A stretch of DNA of 64,000 bases from Diphasiastrum complanatum (GCA_029204225.1 CM055094.1:68498036-68562035); one strand, 5' to 3'. Shown: positions 19,660 through 32,759, counted from the first letter of the stretch. Program-made: numbers and translations. The notes: generated by a model from the letters alone, not told the origin.

Positions 19660-20167
19660 ATGTCATCTACTGAATCATATACCTTTGTGTCACCCCACTC
19701 CAAAGTCTTGCGTAATGTTCCAACCTCAACGAAATCATAGCTTTGCCTAGCACTGGAAAGGTGGTTGAATGGGTGAACCTCATTGAGCCTTTTCTCAAGG
19801 CGATGGAAATTCATGCCATAGCCTTCTCAAACAAAATTAGCATGTCTTTTGGTGGAACGAAGCCAAGGCTAAATTTTATATCACCTTCCAAGGGGTAGTG
19901 CACAACGTGCTAGTATCGGAGGCCACCCCTGCTGCAATAGAAAAAGTTTTTGGCCCACGCCCTGTTCCATCCCACAAACAAACAAATGCCGCCATAAATC
20001 CATTTGTTGACACCCAGCTAAACCAGTACCACACAAACGATGGCTATCTTCTGGAAGCCATTCGTAATCCTGTCCTCCAGGCTACTGCCTACCTGGTGAA
20101 TAACTTTGTGATGGTGAGTATGACTTTAACCATCAAAGTCTGGAACATGCCTACATCAATGTCTTAA
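19660..20167 (+). pseudogene. Unknown transposon-associated protein, frameshifted copy
   Basis: The frame starts MSSTESYTFVSPHSKVLRNV, stops near 19738, and continues in other frames: GKVVEWVNLIEPFLKAMEIH, then NEAKAKFYITFQGVVHNVLV, VFGPRPVPSHKQ, DTQLNQYHTNDGYLLEAIRN and LQATAYLVNNF. At least two frameshifts and one stop break it. I do not recognise the family. It resembles the minus-strand pseudogene at 58138-59244: W...E(S/P)F.K..E(F/I), then NV, then D.......DGY.LEAI....LQA.AYL. Both begin MSS and lie among LTR elements, so a Gypsy accessory (extra) reading frame is my best guess. A host gene copied twice is the alternative. Confidence 0.55.
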
Positions 20168-21213
20168 TCTGATCAATGGACAAGCGACTATGGGCCATCA
20201 AATTGACAATATTGCTATGTTCAAAGAAACTCAATCAAGGCATTTACCAAACTTTTAGAATGGAGATTATATGGCACCGATATTATATGGATTGGAATTA
20301 AGTAGCCACGAAAAGGATCTGATATGCGAACCGTTTCAATTTGATTTGTGAGATTTTGAGAATATTTTTATTTTGAATAACAATCTAGCGGAGTCTGAGG
20401 TAAGCAACAAGGATATTGTCCACAATGAAGAGATTTCATGATTCCATGGAAATCCAACTCATATCAATACTCTGGATTATTGTTTGATGCCTCATGGATC
20501 CATTAGTCAAGAGATTCAAGTGGCTTCCATTGGAGAACCCTATTCTTATGTATTTTCTAGAATTCAATTGCCAATATCTAATTCATGCACTTATCCAGAA
20601 TGTATGGATGTGAATAATGATTGGAAATGTTCTCTCAGTTAACCAACACTCTATCAGAAACTGACTTTAAAATATGCCAGCAATTTGTATTAGTTTCTTT
20701 GGAGAAGTTTGCATTGCTTAGTAGATGGTAGCTTGGTCAATCTTCTATTGAGTAATGTCAACAATGATTGTTCATCAATGGTTATTTGGAACAATCGAAA
20801 CATCAAATCCCTGGTTCAACTTTGGAAGGTATTTTCACTGTTTGAGATTGATGCTTCAAGGATTTATATGGGCGACTGCAAATTTTATATTTTGAGACGA
20901 GAGTCCATTTTTGAGGTCAATCAAGTCAAATATTCACAACCATCTATGAATGAGATATTGACCAAATTTGAAGAAATATAATTTCGTCAATAGTATGCCC
21001 AGAGATATGCTTCATCATACAACATAGTGTCAATATTCATGTCGGCTACTTCATATGGAGCATTTATATACGAACAACAATTCATGACTATCATTGTTTA
21101 TAATAGAATTGTGATTTTCTTCATCAAATTGGTCAAACAACATGGATTGGCAGTTACGATAGAAGAGTTGGATGCAAGACAAAACCAAGAATCCAAGGGA
21201 ATTGGATAAGCAA
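20168..21213 (+). other. Possible degraded coding continuation, unidentified
   Basis: Several open pieces (20709-20981, 21027-21209) with mixed composition follow the frame at 19660 on the same strand and end where the Copia LTR begins at 21214. They could be the rest of the same transcription unit. No domain is recognised. Confidence 0.3.
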
Positions 21214-22479
<1,266 letters not shown>

Positions 22480-22492
22480 TGGTATCAAAGCT
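22480..22492 (+). other. Copia primer-binding site
   Basis: TGGTATCAAAGCT immediately follows the LTR end CAGCA; initiator tRNA-Met type. Confidence 0.7.
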
Positions 22493-22635
22493 ATTTTCAT
22501 AGCTTGATAAGCTTTCACAATACAAGACTCTACTAGACAATAGAGTAATTGTTTTCTTGTTTAGTATTTTCAATATCAAATTTTCATACTTAGGTCACTG
22601 ATAGTTTCTCCTATCACTTAGACTAATTCTTCCAC

Positions 22636-23187
22636 ATGGATTCCCAAGGGAAAGCTAGTCCTATCATGGACAAGCTTGATGGAGCCAATTACCATCTGTG
22701 AAAATTTAAGATGAAAACTATACTAATGGCTAAAGAATTGTATGACGTTGTTACAGATGCAGAAGGGAAACCCGATGCAGATGACGCAACAATCGCCAGA
22801 TGGAAGCTGAAGGATGGAAAGACTTTCACGCTGATCATCCACAACATCACGGATACCCAGTTTGGCCATGTATCTGAGGCTCAAACATCGAAAGAAGTCT
22901 GGGACATCTTGAGCACACTATACAAAGTGCGAGATATAGCTTCCAAGCTTCATCTCAGGAAGAAATTCTACTCCCTCAAGATGACGAATGGTGATTCTTT
23001 GCAGAATCACATTAATCAATTCAAGAACCTGCTAAGACAAATGGCTGTTGTCGGATCTGTCATAGACAATCAAGACGCAGTGATGCAACTGCTTAGAAGC
23101 TTGCCAAGCTCTTATGACAGCTGGGTGATGATCATCACGACTCATCCAGAATTGACTCTTTCAAGAGTCATCACTATGTTGTTGCAG
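22636..23187 (+). pseudogene. Copia gag, interrupted by a Gypsy LTR
   Basis: It starts MDSQGKASPIMDKLDGANYH, then a TGG-to-TGA stop, then KMKTILMAKELYDVV, TSKEVWDILSTLY, KLHLRKKFYSLKM, FKNLLRQMAVVG and LLRSLPSSYDSWVM. This is the UBN2-type gag of Copia elements, related to the copy at 27251-27741 (-). After LSRVITMLLQ the frame runs straight into TGTTGGCTGATTC, the first bases of a Gypsy LTR, so the gag is cut at about residue 184. The zinc knuckle is absent. Confidence 0.8.
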
Positions 23188-23430
23188 TGTTGGCTGATTC
23201 TGACGAATCCCCAAGATACTCGGCCAGAGCTTTGAGTATATTATCAAGTTCTCTTGAGTGAATAAAGAAGATCTTCCACGAGTCTTGATGGTTGCTAAGC
23301 TCCTTGTTCATGGCAATGTTCTTGAGTGAAATTTCTATGAGCATGTTTTGATTTCTTCTGTGTTGTGGATTAATTAGTTTTCTTGCTTACTCTCTTGCTT
23401 CTTAGTGATTATCCCTCAAGATAGTTAAGT
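23188..23430 (+). repeat. Gypsy LTR fragment inside Copia gag (right end approximate)
   Basis: TGTTGGCTGATTCTGACGAA and CCCCAAGATACTCGGCCAGA match the start of the LTR at 14422 (-). It then jumps by internal deletion to TCAAGTTCTCTTGAGTGAAT, CTTCCACGAG and GCTCCTTGTTCATGGCAATG, as in the LTR at 52238. Confidence 0.65.
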
Positions 23431-23754
23431 TAAGTAAGAGCATTGTCTACAACTAGACAAGAGACATCAATTTGTGAATCTTTTGGCTCATTTGCAAGTG
23501 AGAGCGTCTTGCTTCCTCCTTGTGAATATGAGCTATGGAGATCTCCATTGCTAGGTCTCATGTGCCCTATCCACATGAATTCATGCTCATTTTCCATGGC
23601 TTTGTACTCTTATTTTCATTGCTAGTATGATTCAATGGATATCTCCATGTTTCTAGCTTTCTATGGACATGCTATCTTGATTGTCTTGTTATCTACTTGC
23701 TTTTAGCTTTACTATCATTGTAGTTGCTATTAGTTTGGCATTTGGCACATCACA

Positions 23755-24115
23755 ATAGATTCAATGCATAAGAATAAAACATGGACACTTGAGAATCTAC
23801 CAGAAGGAAGGAAAATTGTAGACTGCAAATGGGTCTACAAGTTAAAGCTGAGATCAGATGGGAGCACTGAGGGCAAATTCGAAAGATGATAGTAAATCAG
23901 TCACTGGCGAATGCTTCATGATGTGTGGAGGGCTAGTAAGCTGGGTTTGTTTTGTGTGGAGGGCTAGTAAGCTGGGTTTGCAAAAAACAAACACTTGTGA
24001 CACAATCTTCATTCGAAGTGAGTATATAGCAGCTTCAAAGAATGTGAATGAAGTTGTATGGCTGAGACAGTTGCTAAATGAACTTGGCTCCCCCCAAATT
24101 TCAAATATCAAATAA
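23755..24115 (+). pseudogene. Copia RT start and RNase H remnants
   Basis: MHKNKTWTLENLPEGRK and VDCKWVYKLKLRSDGSTE are the first RT motifs. The sequence then jumps to the RNase H pieces DDSKSVTGECFMMCGG and SEYIAASKNVNEVVWLRQLL, NELGSP. A 27-bp piece (GTGTGGAGGGCTAGTAAGCTGGGTTTG) is duplicated at 23923-23980. Everything from the RT core to the connection domain is deleted. It probably belongs to the same Copia copy as the gag at 22636. Confidence 0.65.
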
Positions 24116-24359
24116 CAAGGGAGGGGAAACTGACCCGGAAACTGACCCATAGGATTTTAGGCCAAAGCCCTAAAATCTAATATATAGAGTGGTGCTTTGT
24201 AATTCATTTCACATGTTCATTTTAATAAAGTAGGTTGAACCTCTTAGGAATTGAAATCGGATGTCCTTGCTCTTCTTCCTTTCTTCATCTCATGCTTTAA
24301 TTGGATTTGTTATTTATTGGATTTAATGATTGTTGGGATTGATCTTTATTATACTTTTT

Positions 24360-24469
<110 letters not shown>

Positions 24470-24604
24470 AGCTTTACCTTTTCTTGAGTAGTATTAATCT
24501 TAGTGTTAATTGTGGAATCTTAAGCATGTGCTTGAATCTGAACTATGCTATTGCTCCCATGGGAGTGAATGTTCGCGTGGTGACAACATGTTAATCCTCT
24601 CATA

Positions 24605-24970
24605 TCATTTGATGCTTGATGTGTTTGGATCTAGGGTTGAAGGTGGATAGGAAATACCCGCTACACCTTCAATACTACACTCTATATCATTTGTATTATA
24701 GATAGACTTTTTGACACATTCATAAGGCTTGAGACTAGAAAATGAACTTTTGGAACTAGACATATGGGAACTAGCCCCACTATCAATCCACCAAAAGTAA
24801 TCTTTCTTGAAGGAAGAGGAAAAAAAACTAGACATCATTAGTGAATCCTCCCTATCACTCTCTATCGCATCACTCTCTTTTTCATTAGTGAGGTTAGCTT
24901 GCTTGAATTGATTCTTCTTTTTGAAGCAATTAGCAACAAAGTGGATTTATTGGCACAAAATAAGCACTTG
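24605..24970 (-). pseudogene. Copia zinc knuckle and protease fragment
   Basis: On the minus strand KKKIKCLFCANK is the start of a CCHC knuckle whose rest needs a one-base shift. Downstream, MMSSFFSSSFKKDYFWWIDS and GASSHMSSSKSSFSSLK carry the Copia protease signature WWIDSGASSHM with the catalytic aspartate. The frame drifts after EGVAGISYPPS. It continues the gag at 25019-25730 of the same element. Confidence 0.75.
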
Positions 24971-25018
24971 ATCTTCTTTTTCTTCCCATTAGATGTTGAA
25001 GCTTGGGATGAATGGTCT

Positions 25019-25730
25019 TCATCTCCATCCTTGGCTTTGTCTTTGTCCTTCTTGAAATGTTGTTGTTGTCCTTTGCTCCTCCGCTTTGGCTTTTCTTTGA
25101 TTCATAAAGCTTTGTCCTCTCCACCATCCTTCAGTGAAAGCTTGTTGAATCTCAAGAGCTTGTGAGTCTTGCCTACATTCTTTAGAAATGAGGACTCCTT
25201 GAACTGCTTCCAAACTTGGAAGCTCCTCCTTGATTGCATAGTATTGGACAATGTTTTCATCTTTCAATCCATTAAGGATGAATTGAGCTAATTCACTTTG
25301 ATTTAAATGATCACCTATGCATGGAAGCTCTCTATGAAGATCCTTTACTCTCATGACAAAATTTGAGGCACTTTCATCACTCTTTTTATAGCTTTGGAAG
25401 ATTTGCTTCCTAAGAGTGAGCAATCTAGAAGTGTTCTTGGCCTCATAAATGACTTTGAGGGTGTCCCAAGCCTCTTTGGCCGAGGTGCAACTACTAATCT
25501 CTCTCAAAACTTCATTGGATACATTCATCTTGATGTAGTGAAGGGCCATTCTTGTTCTTGCCCTTTTCTCGTACCTTTGGACTTCTTTAAGCACTTGAGG
25601 CTCCTCCTCAAGTCCAAGTACAATATCCATCACATCTTGGAGAATCAAAATTGATTCCATCCTCACCTTCCAAATAGAATAGTTGAAGGTGTTCAATCTC
25701 TCTCCTTGCTCCAAGAGAAAGGACCCCATG
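25019..25730 (-). pseudogene. Copia gag (close relative of the 35-kb element's gag)
   Basis: It begins MGSFLLEQGERLNTFNYSIW, followed by KVRMESILILQDVMDIVLG, ALHYIKMNVSNEVLREIS, SAKEAWDTLKVIYE, TLRKQIFQSYKK and PCIGDHLNQSELAQFILNGL. This is the DUF4219/UBN2 gag of Copia, the same family as the 704-codon frame at 36655. About 235 residues are open; the frame is lost before the zinc knuckle, which appears at about 24950. I chose the ATG at 25730 because the longer frame lacks an upstream ATG. Confidence 0.8.
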
Positions 25731-25801
25731 GAAGTCACTTGTAATGGACGAAAAAAAAAGTACAAGTGTTGCTTCTCTCCCAAAATATGCTTTGATAATG
25801 G

Positions 25802-27000
25802 TGTCCAACCAAAATCAATTGAGATCTTGCAACAAATATGAGACTACAATCTCAATAGCTATGACAATCTCACACAATTTAGATCTAGCTTCACGTCAAA
25901 AATAAAAAACAGCAAGATTTTGATCCACCTTCTTCTAAGCACGTGTAGAGCACTCAAATATGGCACAAAACACACAAATCTACTTGATTTATATAAAACT
26001 ATGTGGCCTTGGACTCAAAATCACACCTAGATCTCACCTAGTCAAGATTGGCAAGCTAAAACATGAGTTTTTTTATCAAACAAGAAGCTATATGTGAGTC
26101 AAACTTGATGTGTCCAACCATGATAGGTGCCCTACCTACCTTGATTCAAATGGATATAACTTCCACAAGACACATCCAATTGAGTTGAAACAAATATCAT
26201 ACACCAATTTTCAATCAATCTTGGAGATGCACCATCAAGTCAAATTTGATTGACTCTCATATGTGTATGAGCACTAAATTCTGTATAGTGCTAGCATTAT
26301 TCCAATCAAGATGATTTAGATCCCTCTTGGTCCAAACATCCCTATGATAGAAATCGAGATGCAACACACCCTCCAAAACTAGATTTCAAGCCATTTCAAA
26401 CAATGTGAATAATCTCCTAAGATTTGTGTGATTGCACATAGATCAATCTAGATTGAGATACAAGCATACTAGCTCAAAAATCTAAGGCAAGAGCAATCTA
26501 CAGATGCATCCATCACCAACCATTCATCACACATAATGAAAGGACACTTTCCATGAAAAAAACTAAGTATATATCTGGCTTGCTCTTGGGTAGAGAGAGA
26601 ATGCAACAAAGATAATGTAAACAAAAACTAAGTGTTGGAGCTTGCTACATCAAGATCTTGCTACAAAAAACTTAGTATGGACTCATCGTCACTCACACTC
26701 ATAGTAGCTCGAGATCCAAGAGTATGGTAATGAAGCAAATTTATTGGACCTCTAAAAGCACCACCTCTTACTATGATTGGACCTCCTACATGCCACCTCT
26801 AACAATGATTGGACCATTTTGGTGCACCTCACAACATGATTGTCCCAAATTGACAAATGAGATCAACAGGTGCTATGCCACTAATCCTCTAGCATCAAGC
26901 CAAGTGTAACTAGCCTACACTACAACCACTTCTAAAAATTGGCCTAATCACTTATTTACATGTGTACAATGAGTGGTTTTAAAAGAGGACCCCCAAACCT
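25802..27000 (-). repeat. Probable LTR/leader of the minus-strand Copia element (bounds approximate)
   Basis: On the minus strand the sequence ends TTTTGGTTGGACA, then CCATTATCAAAGC (degenerate primer-binding site), then gag. Upstream lie an AAGAGGTGG(C/T) repeat (three copies, about 26755-26830) and a TGAGTGTGAGTGACGATGAG transcript-start-like region. The outer boundary was not established. Confidence 0.45.
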
Positions 27001-27240
27001 CAAGATAGATGGCTTTTATAATTTCACAAACACTTCCTTTAGAAGGTCATTACTAACATTCATCTTAATGCAATGCTAGTCTAGCCCTCTTCTTGTGCTT
27101 TACCAACTCTTGTCATCCAAGAGGATCATCCTCTTCAACTAATACAATATCAAACATATATTGGAGCACTAGGAGTGACTCCATCCTCACTTTCCATATT
27201 GAGTAGTTTGAGTAAAATTTGAGTGTGTCGATATGATCAT
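27001..27240 (-). pseudogene. Copia gag fragment (35-kb family)
   Basis: On the minus strand: NYSIWKVRMESLLVLQ, FDIVLVEEDDPLG, KHKKRARLALH and VSNDLLKEV. These are the first 80 codons of the same gag family as at 25019 and 36655, with two stops. It is fused at about 27245 to the unrelated gag of the element at 27251. Confidence 0.65.
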
Positions 27241-27250
27241 CACCTTGTTC

Positions 27251-27741
27251 TCATATGTAAAGGGCAAGCTTAAAAGCAATGTCATGATTGCGTCTTGATC
27301 GTCTATGACTGATATGACAACGACCGCCAACAACGACCATCTGTTGCAAGAGATTTTTAAACTGGTTAACATGATTCTGAAGTGAATCACCATTTGACAT
27401 TTTGAGAGTGAAAAAATTTCTTCGTAGACGTAACTTAGAAGTTACATCCCTCACATCATATAGTGAGCTCAGGATGTCCCATACTTCTTTTGAAGTTTGA
27501 GCTTTAGCTATGTGGCCAATCTGAGTGTCTGATATATCGAGAATATTAAGTGCGAAGGTTTTACCATCTTTTGACTTCCATTTTGAGTCGGTTGTGTCAT
27601 CTCTAGGCTTCTCTTCTATACATGTGACAACATCCCACAACTCAGTGGCTATTAGGAAAGTCTTCATCTTAGATTTCCAAAAGTAGTGATTGGATCCATT
27701 AAGTTTGTCTGCGTAAGATCGGCTTTACTCTTAGAATCCAT
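27251..27741 (-). pseudogene. Copia gag (UBN2 type)
   Basis: It starts at 27741 with MDSKSKADLT, shifts frame, then reads KMKTFLIATELWDVVT, KWKSKDGKTFALNILD, TSKEVWDILSSLYDV, KLRLRRNFFTLKM and FKNLLQQMVVVG. It is clearly similar to the plus-strand gag at 22636. It is preceded by its primer-binding site (27954-27967) and LTR (27968-28641). It is cut at 27245 by rearrangement; the rest of pol is missing. Confidence 0.75.
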
Positions 27742-27953
27742 CTGGAACTTCAGTCTGTTGATATATCGATGACATTATGATAGAGATACCGTGATGCGCT
27801 ACAATTGGAAATCAACTGTCCAATACTAAAATTTGGTACCACAAATTGAAGAATATAATATCGATTTGATATTGCGAAAGATACGAAGTATTAGAGCCTT
27901 GGTGTAACAGATCGCTCTAATATTATGAAGGTACGCTTTGATATTATATATTA

Positions 27954-27967
27954 GAGCTCTGATACCA
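27954..27967 (-). other. Copia primer-binding site
   Basis: Minus-strand TGGTATCAGAGCTC directly follows the LTR end CTCTCCAACA; initiator tRNA-Met type. Confidence 0.75.
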
Positions 27968-28641
27968 TGTTGGAGAGAGGTGATAATGCAATAACGACAA
28001 GTCGAAGCTTGTGAACGACTTATCGAGTGCCGTAGAATGGAGCCTGCTTTTCTAATGCATGACTATGCCTATCAATATTAAACAAAACATAATGATAAAA
28101 GTCACATTCAATCTTATAGTAAGTAACTTTGAAATCGTCAATACTACAGTGATTACGTAGCCAAACAATGAATTATCAAACAAAAGCAATATGAGATTTA
28201 TCAACTACAAAACTATCACAGAGATGCATGAAATCGCGTATCCTAAGCTATCTCTTAGATTAAAGATCTCTATTTGAATTTGCACTTTTGTTGATAAGCA
28301 GCAAGCGCTAATAGCAAAACTCTAAAAGAACTCTAAAGAACTGAGCTAGAATGCTCAAGAGTGTTCAAGCTTGAAAGCTTGAGAGAGCTGCTACTTGATT
28401 GAAAATAATAGACGTATGATAAGCTATTTATACAAAGCAAAAATGCGGCAAGTCCAGTAGGACAACTAATTAGGTCGTAGATCTTAATGGCCACTTGGCC
28501 ATCATGAGCTGGCATCCATCCAAAGCAATTCCCAATTATTTCTACAGACTGAATAGAAACATGCATAAAACTGTAGAGCTGGATAAGGTAGTGGATGAAG
28601 ATTAAAAACGATTAGTTGATAATCAAGAGAATAATTCAACA
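27968..28641 (-). repeat. Copia 5' LTR, 674 bp
   Basis: On the minus strand it runs from TGTTGAATTATTCTCTTG to CTCTCCAACA, with TGTTG...CAACA inverted termini. It contains a TATAAATA box near 28425 and blocks shared with the LTR at 21214-22479. Confidence 0.75.
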
Positions 28642-28678
28642 GAGCTTGGAAGAGGAGCATAGTATCTTTCTTTCTTTT

Positions 28679-29541
28679 TAAATTTATATTGTATGAACTA
28701 TGATGTCATCATAGTTCAAAACATGGATTTGAATCTTTTTATAAATTCCAATTCATAAAGTTTAAATTTATATGCAAGTTTTTTTTTTCTTAAAGTTATA
28801 ATTCAATCTATTCTAGTTTTTATGCTTTCATGCATAACTTGTCCTATTTAACTCGACATTAAGCGCAATAAAAATAGAAAGTTTGCTAACTAGATTTTGT
28901 CGTTTTGGACACGGTCCTTACTTTTTTTAAGATTTTTACTATTCTTTAGCCAAATTGAATCCGATTTGAATAGAAAATTTGGCAATGAATTTATGGATGC
29001 ATTTAAAAACCAATGTAGTTTCAAGAATTCAAAATGGACATTTTTGAAAAAACAAATTGATTTTTTAGCGTGTTTTCCAACTTTAAAATAGGTAATTTTT
29101 CAACTCTCTCAGAATCCAACCAAAATTCACGAACAATTTATATGATATGAACGATTGTTTACCATATTGTTATTTTTATAAAAAGACGTAATTCCAATAA
29201 AAAAATTGACTATAAATTAAACGGAACAAATATCATCAACATTGTGTGGAAAAAAAAAAACAGGTGTAAAAAATTGGGAGCTTGAGGTAAACATAACATT
29301 GAAAAACATGTAATTGATAATAACCCAGTCCTTGATGACTAACGAAGTTATATTTTCTAGCAAAACATATGATTTTTTAAATAGATCATTAGTCATGTTC
29401 TCATGCGGAACGTTGTCAAATATAAAGTGATCGATAGATCGCAATGAGATGAATGCTTAAATTTGTTCTATGGCACTTTTCTAGTACATTGTAGAAAGGC
29501 TTTCTAAGATTGGCTATCTTTCAAAAAATTATTTCCAACAA
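28679..29541. repeat. Direct repeat, left copy (863 bp)
   Basis: From TGAACTATGATGTCATCATAG to ATTATTTCCAACAAC it matches 29958-30693. It has about 160 bp (near 28800-28960) that the other copy lacks. Both copies keep a parallel minus-strand open frame beginning MRSIDHFI and containing VIKDWVI. The origin is unknown; it may be an internally duplicated transposon or two copies of one repeat. Confidence 0.7.
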
Positions 29542-29957
29542 CCTATGAAACAAAATTTTTTTAAAGGCTCATTTTAAATTTCTAAATCACATGTCATGGC
29601 ATTATCAGAAAAAAAAAATTTCTTTTTAATTTAACCTTTTGAAAAAAGTTTGTTTCTACATATATTTTTTCTTCTAATGGTAAAATATGTTCTTGATAAT
29701 TGTGTAAAAACAAGATTATGATTATGATTATGATTAGCTTGTAATGAATCTGATCAAAGTTGATTGGTCTCCCTTTACATCTGAATGATGATGTCATCTA
29801 GTCCATATTGATTATGTTTGTTAGCAATCAAGAGCTTCAAAGTAGTTTGATCTACGATAGTTTTTCATCATGGCTCTTGTTTTCAACTTGATTTGATATT
29901 CACTACAATTGTTTTCTTTGCTATTAGAAAGTACCCACCTAGGGACGGGGAGTGTAT

Positions 29958-30693
29958 TTCCTTTTCTTTTACTTACATTGTAAGAACTATGGTGTCACCA
30001 TGACATCATAGTTCAAAATATGGATTTGGACCTTTTTATAAGTTCCAATTTATAAACTTTAAATTCATATGCAAGTTTTTTTTTCAAGTCATATTTATAC
30101 CTATTATAGTTTTTGGCATTGAATTTACAAATGCATTTAAAAGCCAACGTGATTTCAAGAATTCAAAATGGACATTTTTGAAAAGAAAATTGATTTTTTA
30201 GCTTGTTTTCCAATCTAAATTTAGGTAATTTCTCAACTCTCTTGGAATCCAAACAAATTTTACAAGCAATTTATATGATATGAACAAGTCTTAACCATAT
30301 TGTTATTTCTATAAAAAGACATCATTCCAATAAAAAATTGAATATAAGGTACTATAATTATCGAACAAAATGAATATCATCAATATTTTGGTTAAAACAA
30401 AAACAAAACAAGTAGTGTCAAAAAATGGGAGCTTGAGGTAAACATAACATTGCGAAAAGTGTAACTGATAATTACCCAATCCTTGATGACTAACGAAGTC
30501 CTATTTTCTAGCAAAACATATGAGTTTTTGAATAGATCAATAGTCATATTCTCATGCGGAAAGTTGTCAATGATAAAGTGATCGATAGATCTCAATGAGA
30601 GGAAAGCTAAAATCTGTTCTATGGCACTTTTCTAGTACATCTCAGAAAAGCTTTGTAAGATCGACTTATCTCGCAAAATTATTTCCAACAACT
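29958..30693. repeat. Direct repeat, right copy (736 bp)
   Basis: It matches 28679-29541, including GATCGATAGATC(G/T)CAATGAGA and the last TTATTTCCAACAAC. The 416 bp between the copies are unrelated. Confidence 0.7.
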
Positions 30694-30939
30694 TACCAGG
30701 CCGTGGGAATAGGCTTTAAAGCTTGTGCGCATTCTAACCACTTGAAGATGAATTTTGCATAGGCATTCAATGCCGCACTCAAAAAAAATGCCCTTCCAAT
30801 GGTGCACATGAGGTGATAGAAAGAGAGCAATTGAGGTGATAGAAAGAGAGCAAGGAGGTGCAAAGGTCATGAGCACAAGCTTTCTAGCCACCTGAGGATG
30901 AACTTTTGGCATTTAAAGCAATGCTTCTCGTCTTCCAAT

Positions 30940-30949
30940 GTGTGTGTGT

Positions 30950-31029
<80 letters not shown>
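30940..31029. repeat. (TG)n(AG)n compound microsatellite
   Basis: About 46 bp of TG with one GG interruption, followed by about 43 bp of AG. Confidence 0.95.
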
Positions 31030-31032
<3 letters not shown>

Positions 31033-31459
31033 GAAGACTGACTGATGTCGGTGTGAATGAATGAACATATAATATAGTCAAAGAAAGCATGCCCAGTACG
31101 GAGCCATAAGATTCTAGATCCGCATCAACTAATTCGTGCAGCTCAACGAATTTGTGCAGCTCAACTACCTGATGGTATAGCTCATCCATTTCCTGACGGA
31201 AACTAGTCACCACTCCTGAAATTGGCCAAGCAAATGCGTTGCGGTTGAATGTTTCAAAATTGCTGATTTCTTCCTTCTGCAGGGGATCAACAAAGTACAT
31301 CCACTTTGATTTTGACAGGGTAAAAATATATGAATAGCACTCTACATGTGGTGTAGGTCCATTCACCTCAGCATCGTTGATACCAACTAGGAGTCTCATT
31401 CCATGTCCTATCCAGTGTCTATTCAACAGTCCACGTATAGGAAGGCACAACAGCAACAA
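31030..31459 (-). CDS. Hypothetical open frame, possible gene remnant
   Basis: About 143 codons are open on the minus strand before the microsatellite. Segments include LVGINDAEVNGPTPHVECYS, FTLSKSKWMYFVDPLQKEEI and FRQEMDELYHQVVELHKFVE. Composition is protein-like and not repetitive, apart from a small internal duplication (FVELHEL, from two copies of TTTGTGCAGCTCAAC). The first ATG in the frame is internal (GHGMRLL), so an upstream exon or a broken start is likely. The frame then runs into the GA/TG repeat. I recognise no domain. It could be a terminal exon or a captured gene piece. Confidence 0.35.
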
Positions 31460-32759
31460 CAGTGACTGAGTGACTGCTCCCGGATGGATAGATGCTCAGC
31501 TGATTCTTTCTCCGAGAACAAGAACCACAGCAGTCACCTCTCTTGCACTATACTTGTGTGTTCAACCCACAAAGTTCTCAACCTTTCACTCTTGCTCTTC
31601 CAGGAGGATTAATTCATGCATGGAAATAAGCAAGTGAGAGTAGCAAGCTTATAGATGGGCCCTGCTTGTTGATATGTTATGCTTGAGATCATGCAATTTG
31701 TAACATTGTACAAACAAACACAAAGATATGGATGACTTTAATGCACATCCCTTTGTATATTGTCATACAACAAAGGATACTTTGAAATTTTGAAGTCTTG
31801 TCAAACATCCACTATTGATCAAAAAAGAAATTGAATAAGGTGACACATCTAGTTAAAAAAATTGTATTGGTTGAGAGTGCCTAGTGAAGGTGCGTGACGA
31901 GTATCTCTTGTTATCCCATGTGCTTATCCCATGAGCTAAAATGATTTTTATCTTAGTTTATCTTTTTATCGTCCCTAACTGATTATTTCTACAATGTAAT
32001 CTAACTGACTAACTGATTATTTCTACAATGTTATATTTTGGAGATATTTTGGATTTGATGTGAGTATTCTTAAAATTGTGGTCTAAAATCATTACAAATT
32101 TGCAGAAAATAAAATCCTTGGAATTTGAAGCAATGAACAATAATTGCTTAACTGTGTACATTAAGATTTTTAAAGAATATTTAATTAACTTTTTTTTCAA
32201 AAACATACACTTTAAAAGATTTTAATCTTTTATTAAAAGCTTGTTTTTAATTTAAGCTAAAAATTTTGACACTTGCAAACATCATTGTCAAATGCGAGAG
32301 TTAAATAAAATTTGATACTCACACAATGTTCAACATTGTTCAATTCATTTTGTAAGACAAAATAATTGCAATTCACAATGAAGATAAATCTCATTTTTGA
32401 AATACTCAATAGAAAATATACAAGTCACTTTATTGATAATATTTGAAGTACATTCAAAAGTTTTCCACTAAGTCGTTTGGATTGACTTCAATGGCTCTAG
32501 ACTGGTTGAGGCTCCTTGCATAATGGGACCACTCCTTCATCTGGTCCCATTTTGCCCACCTCGTGGAATTCATCCGGCAAAACTAAAATCCCTATCAATC
32601 TCATTTTTATAAAACATATCAAAGTGGAATCTAGTTCTATAGTTGCGACATGTTTGCCTTTTTGGATAGCGCATGTACTAGTAGTCCACTACCGCTAAAT
32701 AAATCTAAAACCCAATCTGCTGGGTGTGAAAACATGTCAATTAATCTATTTATAAGCTA
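31460..32759. other. No gene recognised
   Basis: AT-rich. A small coding-like patch on the minus strand near 32470-32570 (LPDEFHEVGKMGPDEG) might belong to the CACTA-type remnant at 33415, but this is weak. Confidence 0.3.

Noticed and set aside
24899-25654. Plus-strand frames at 24899-25165 and 25394-25654
   Set aside because: They are antisense to the clear Copia gag/protease on the minus strand.
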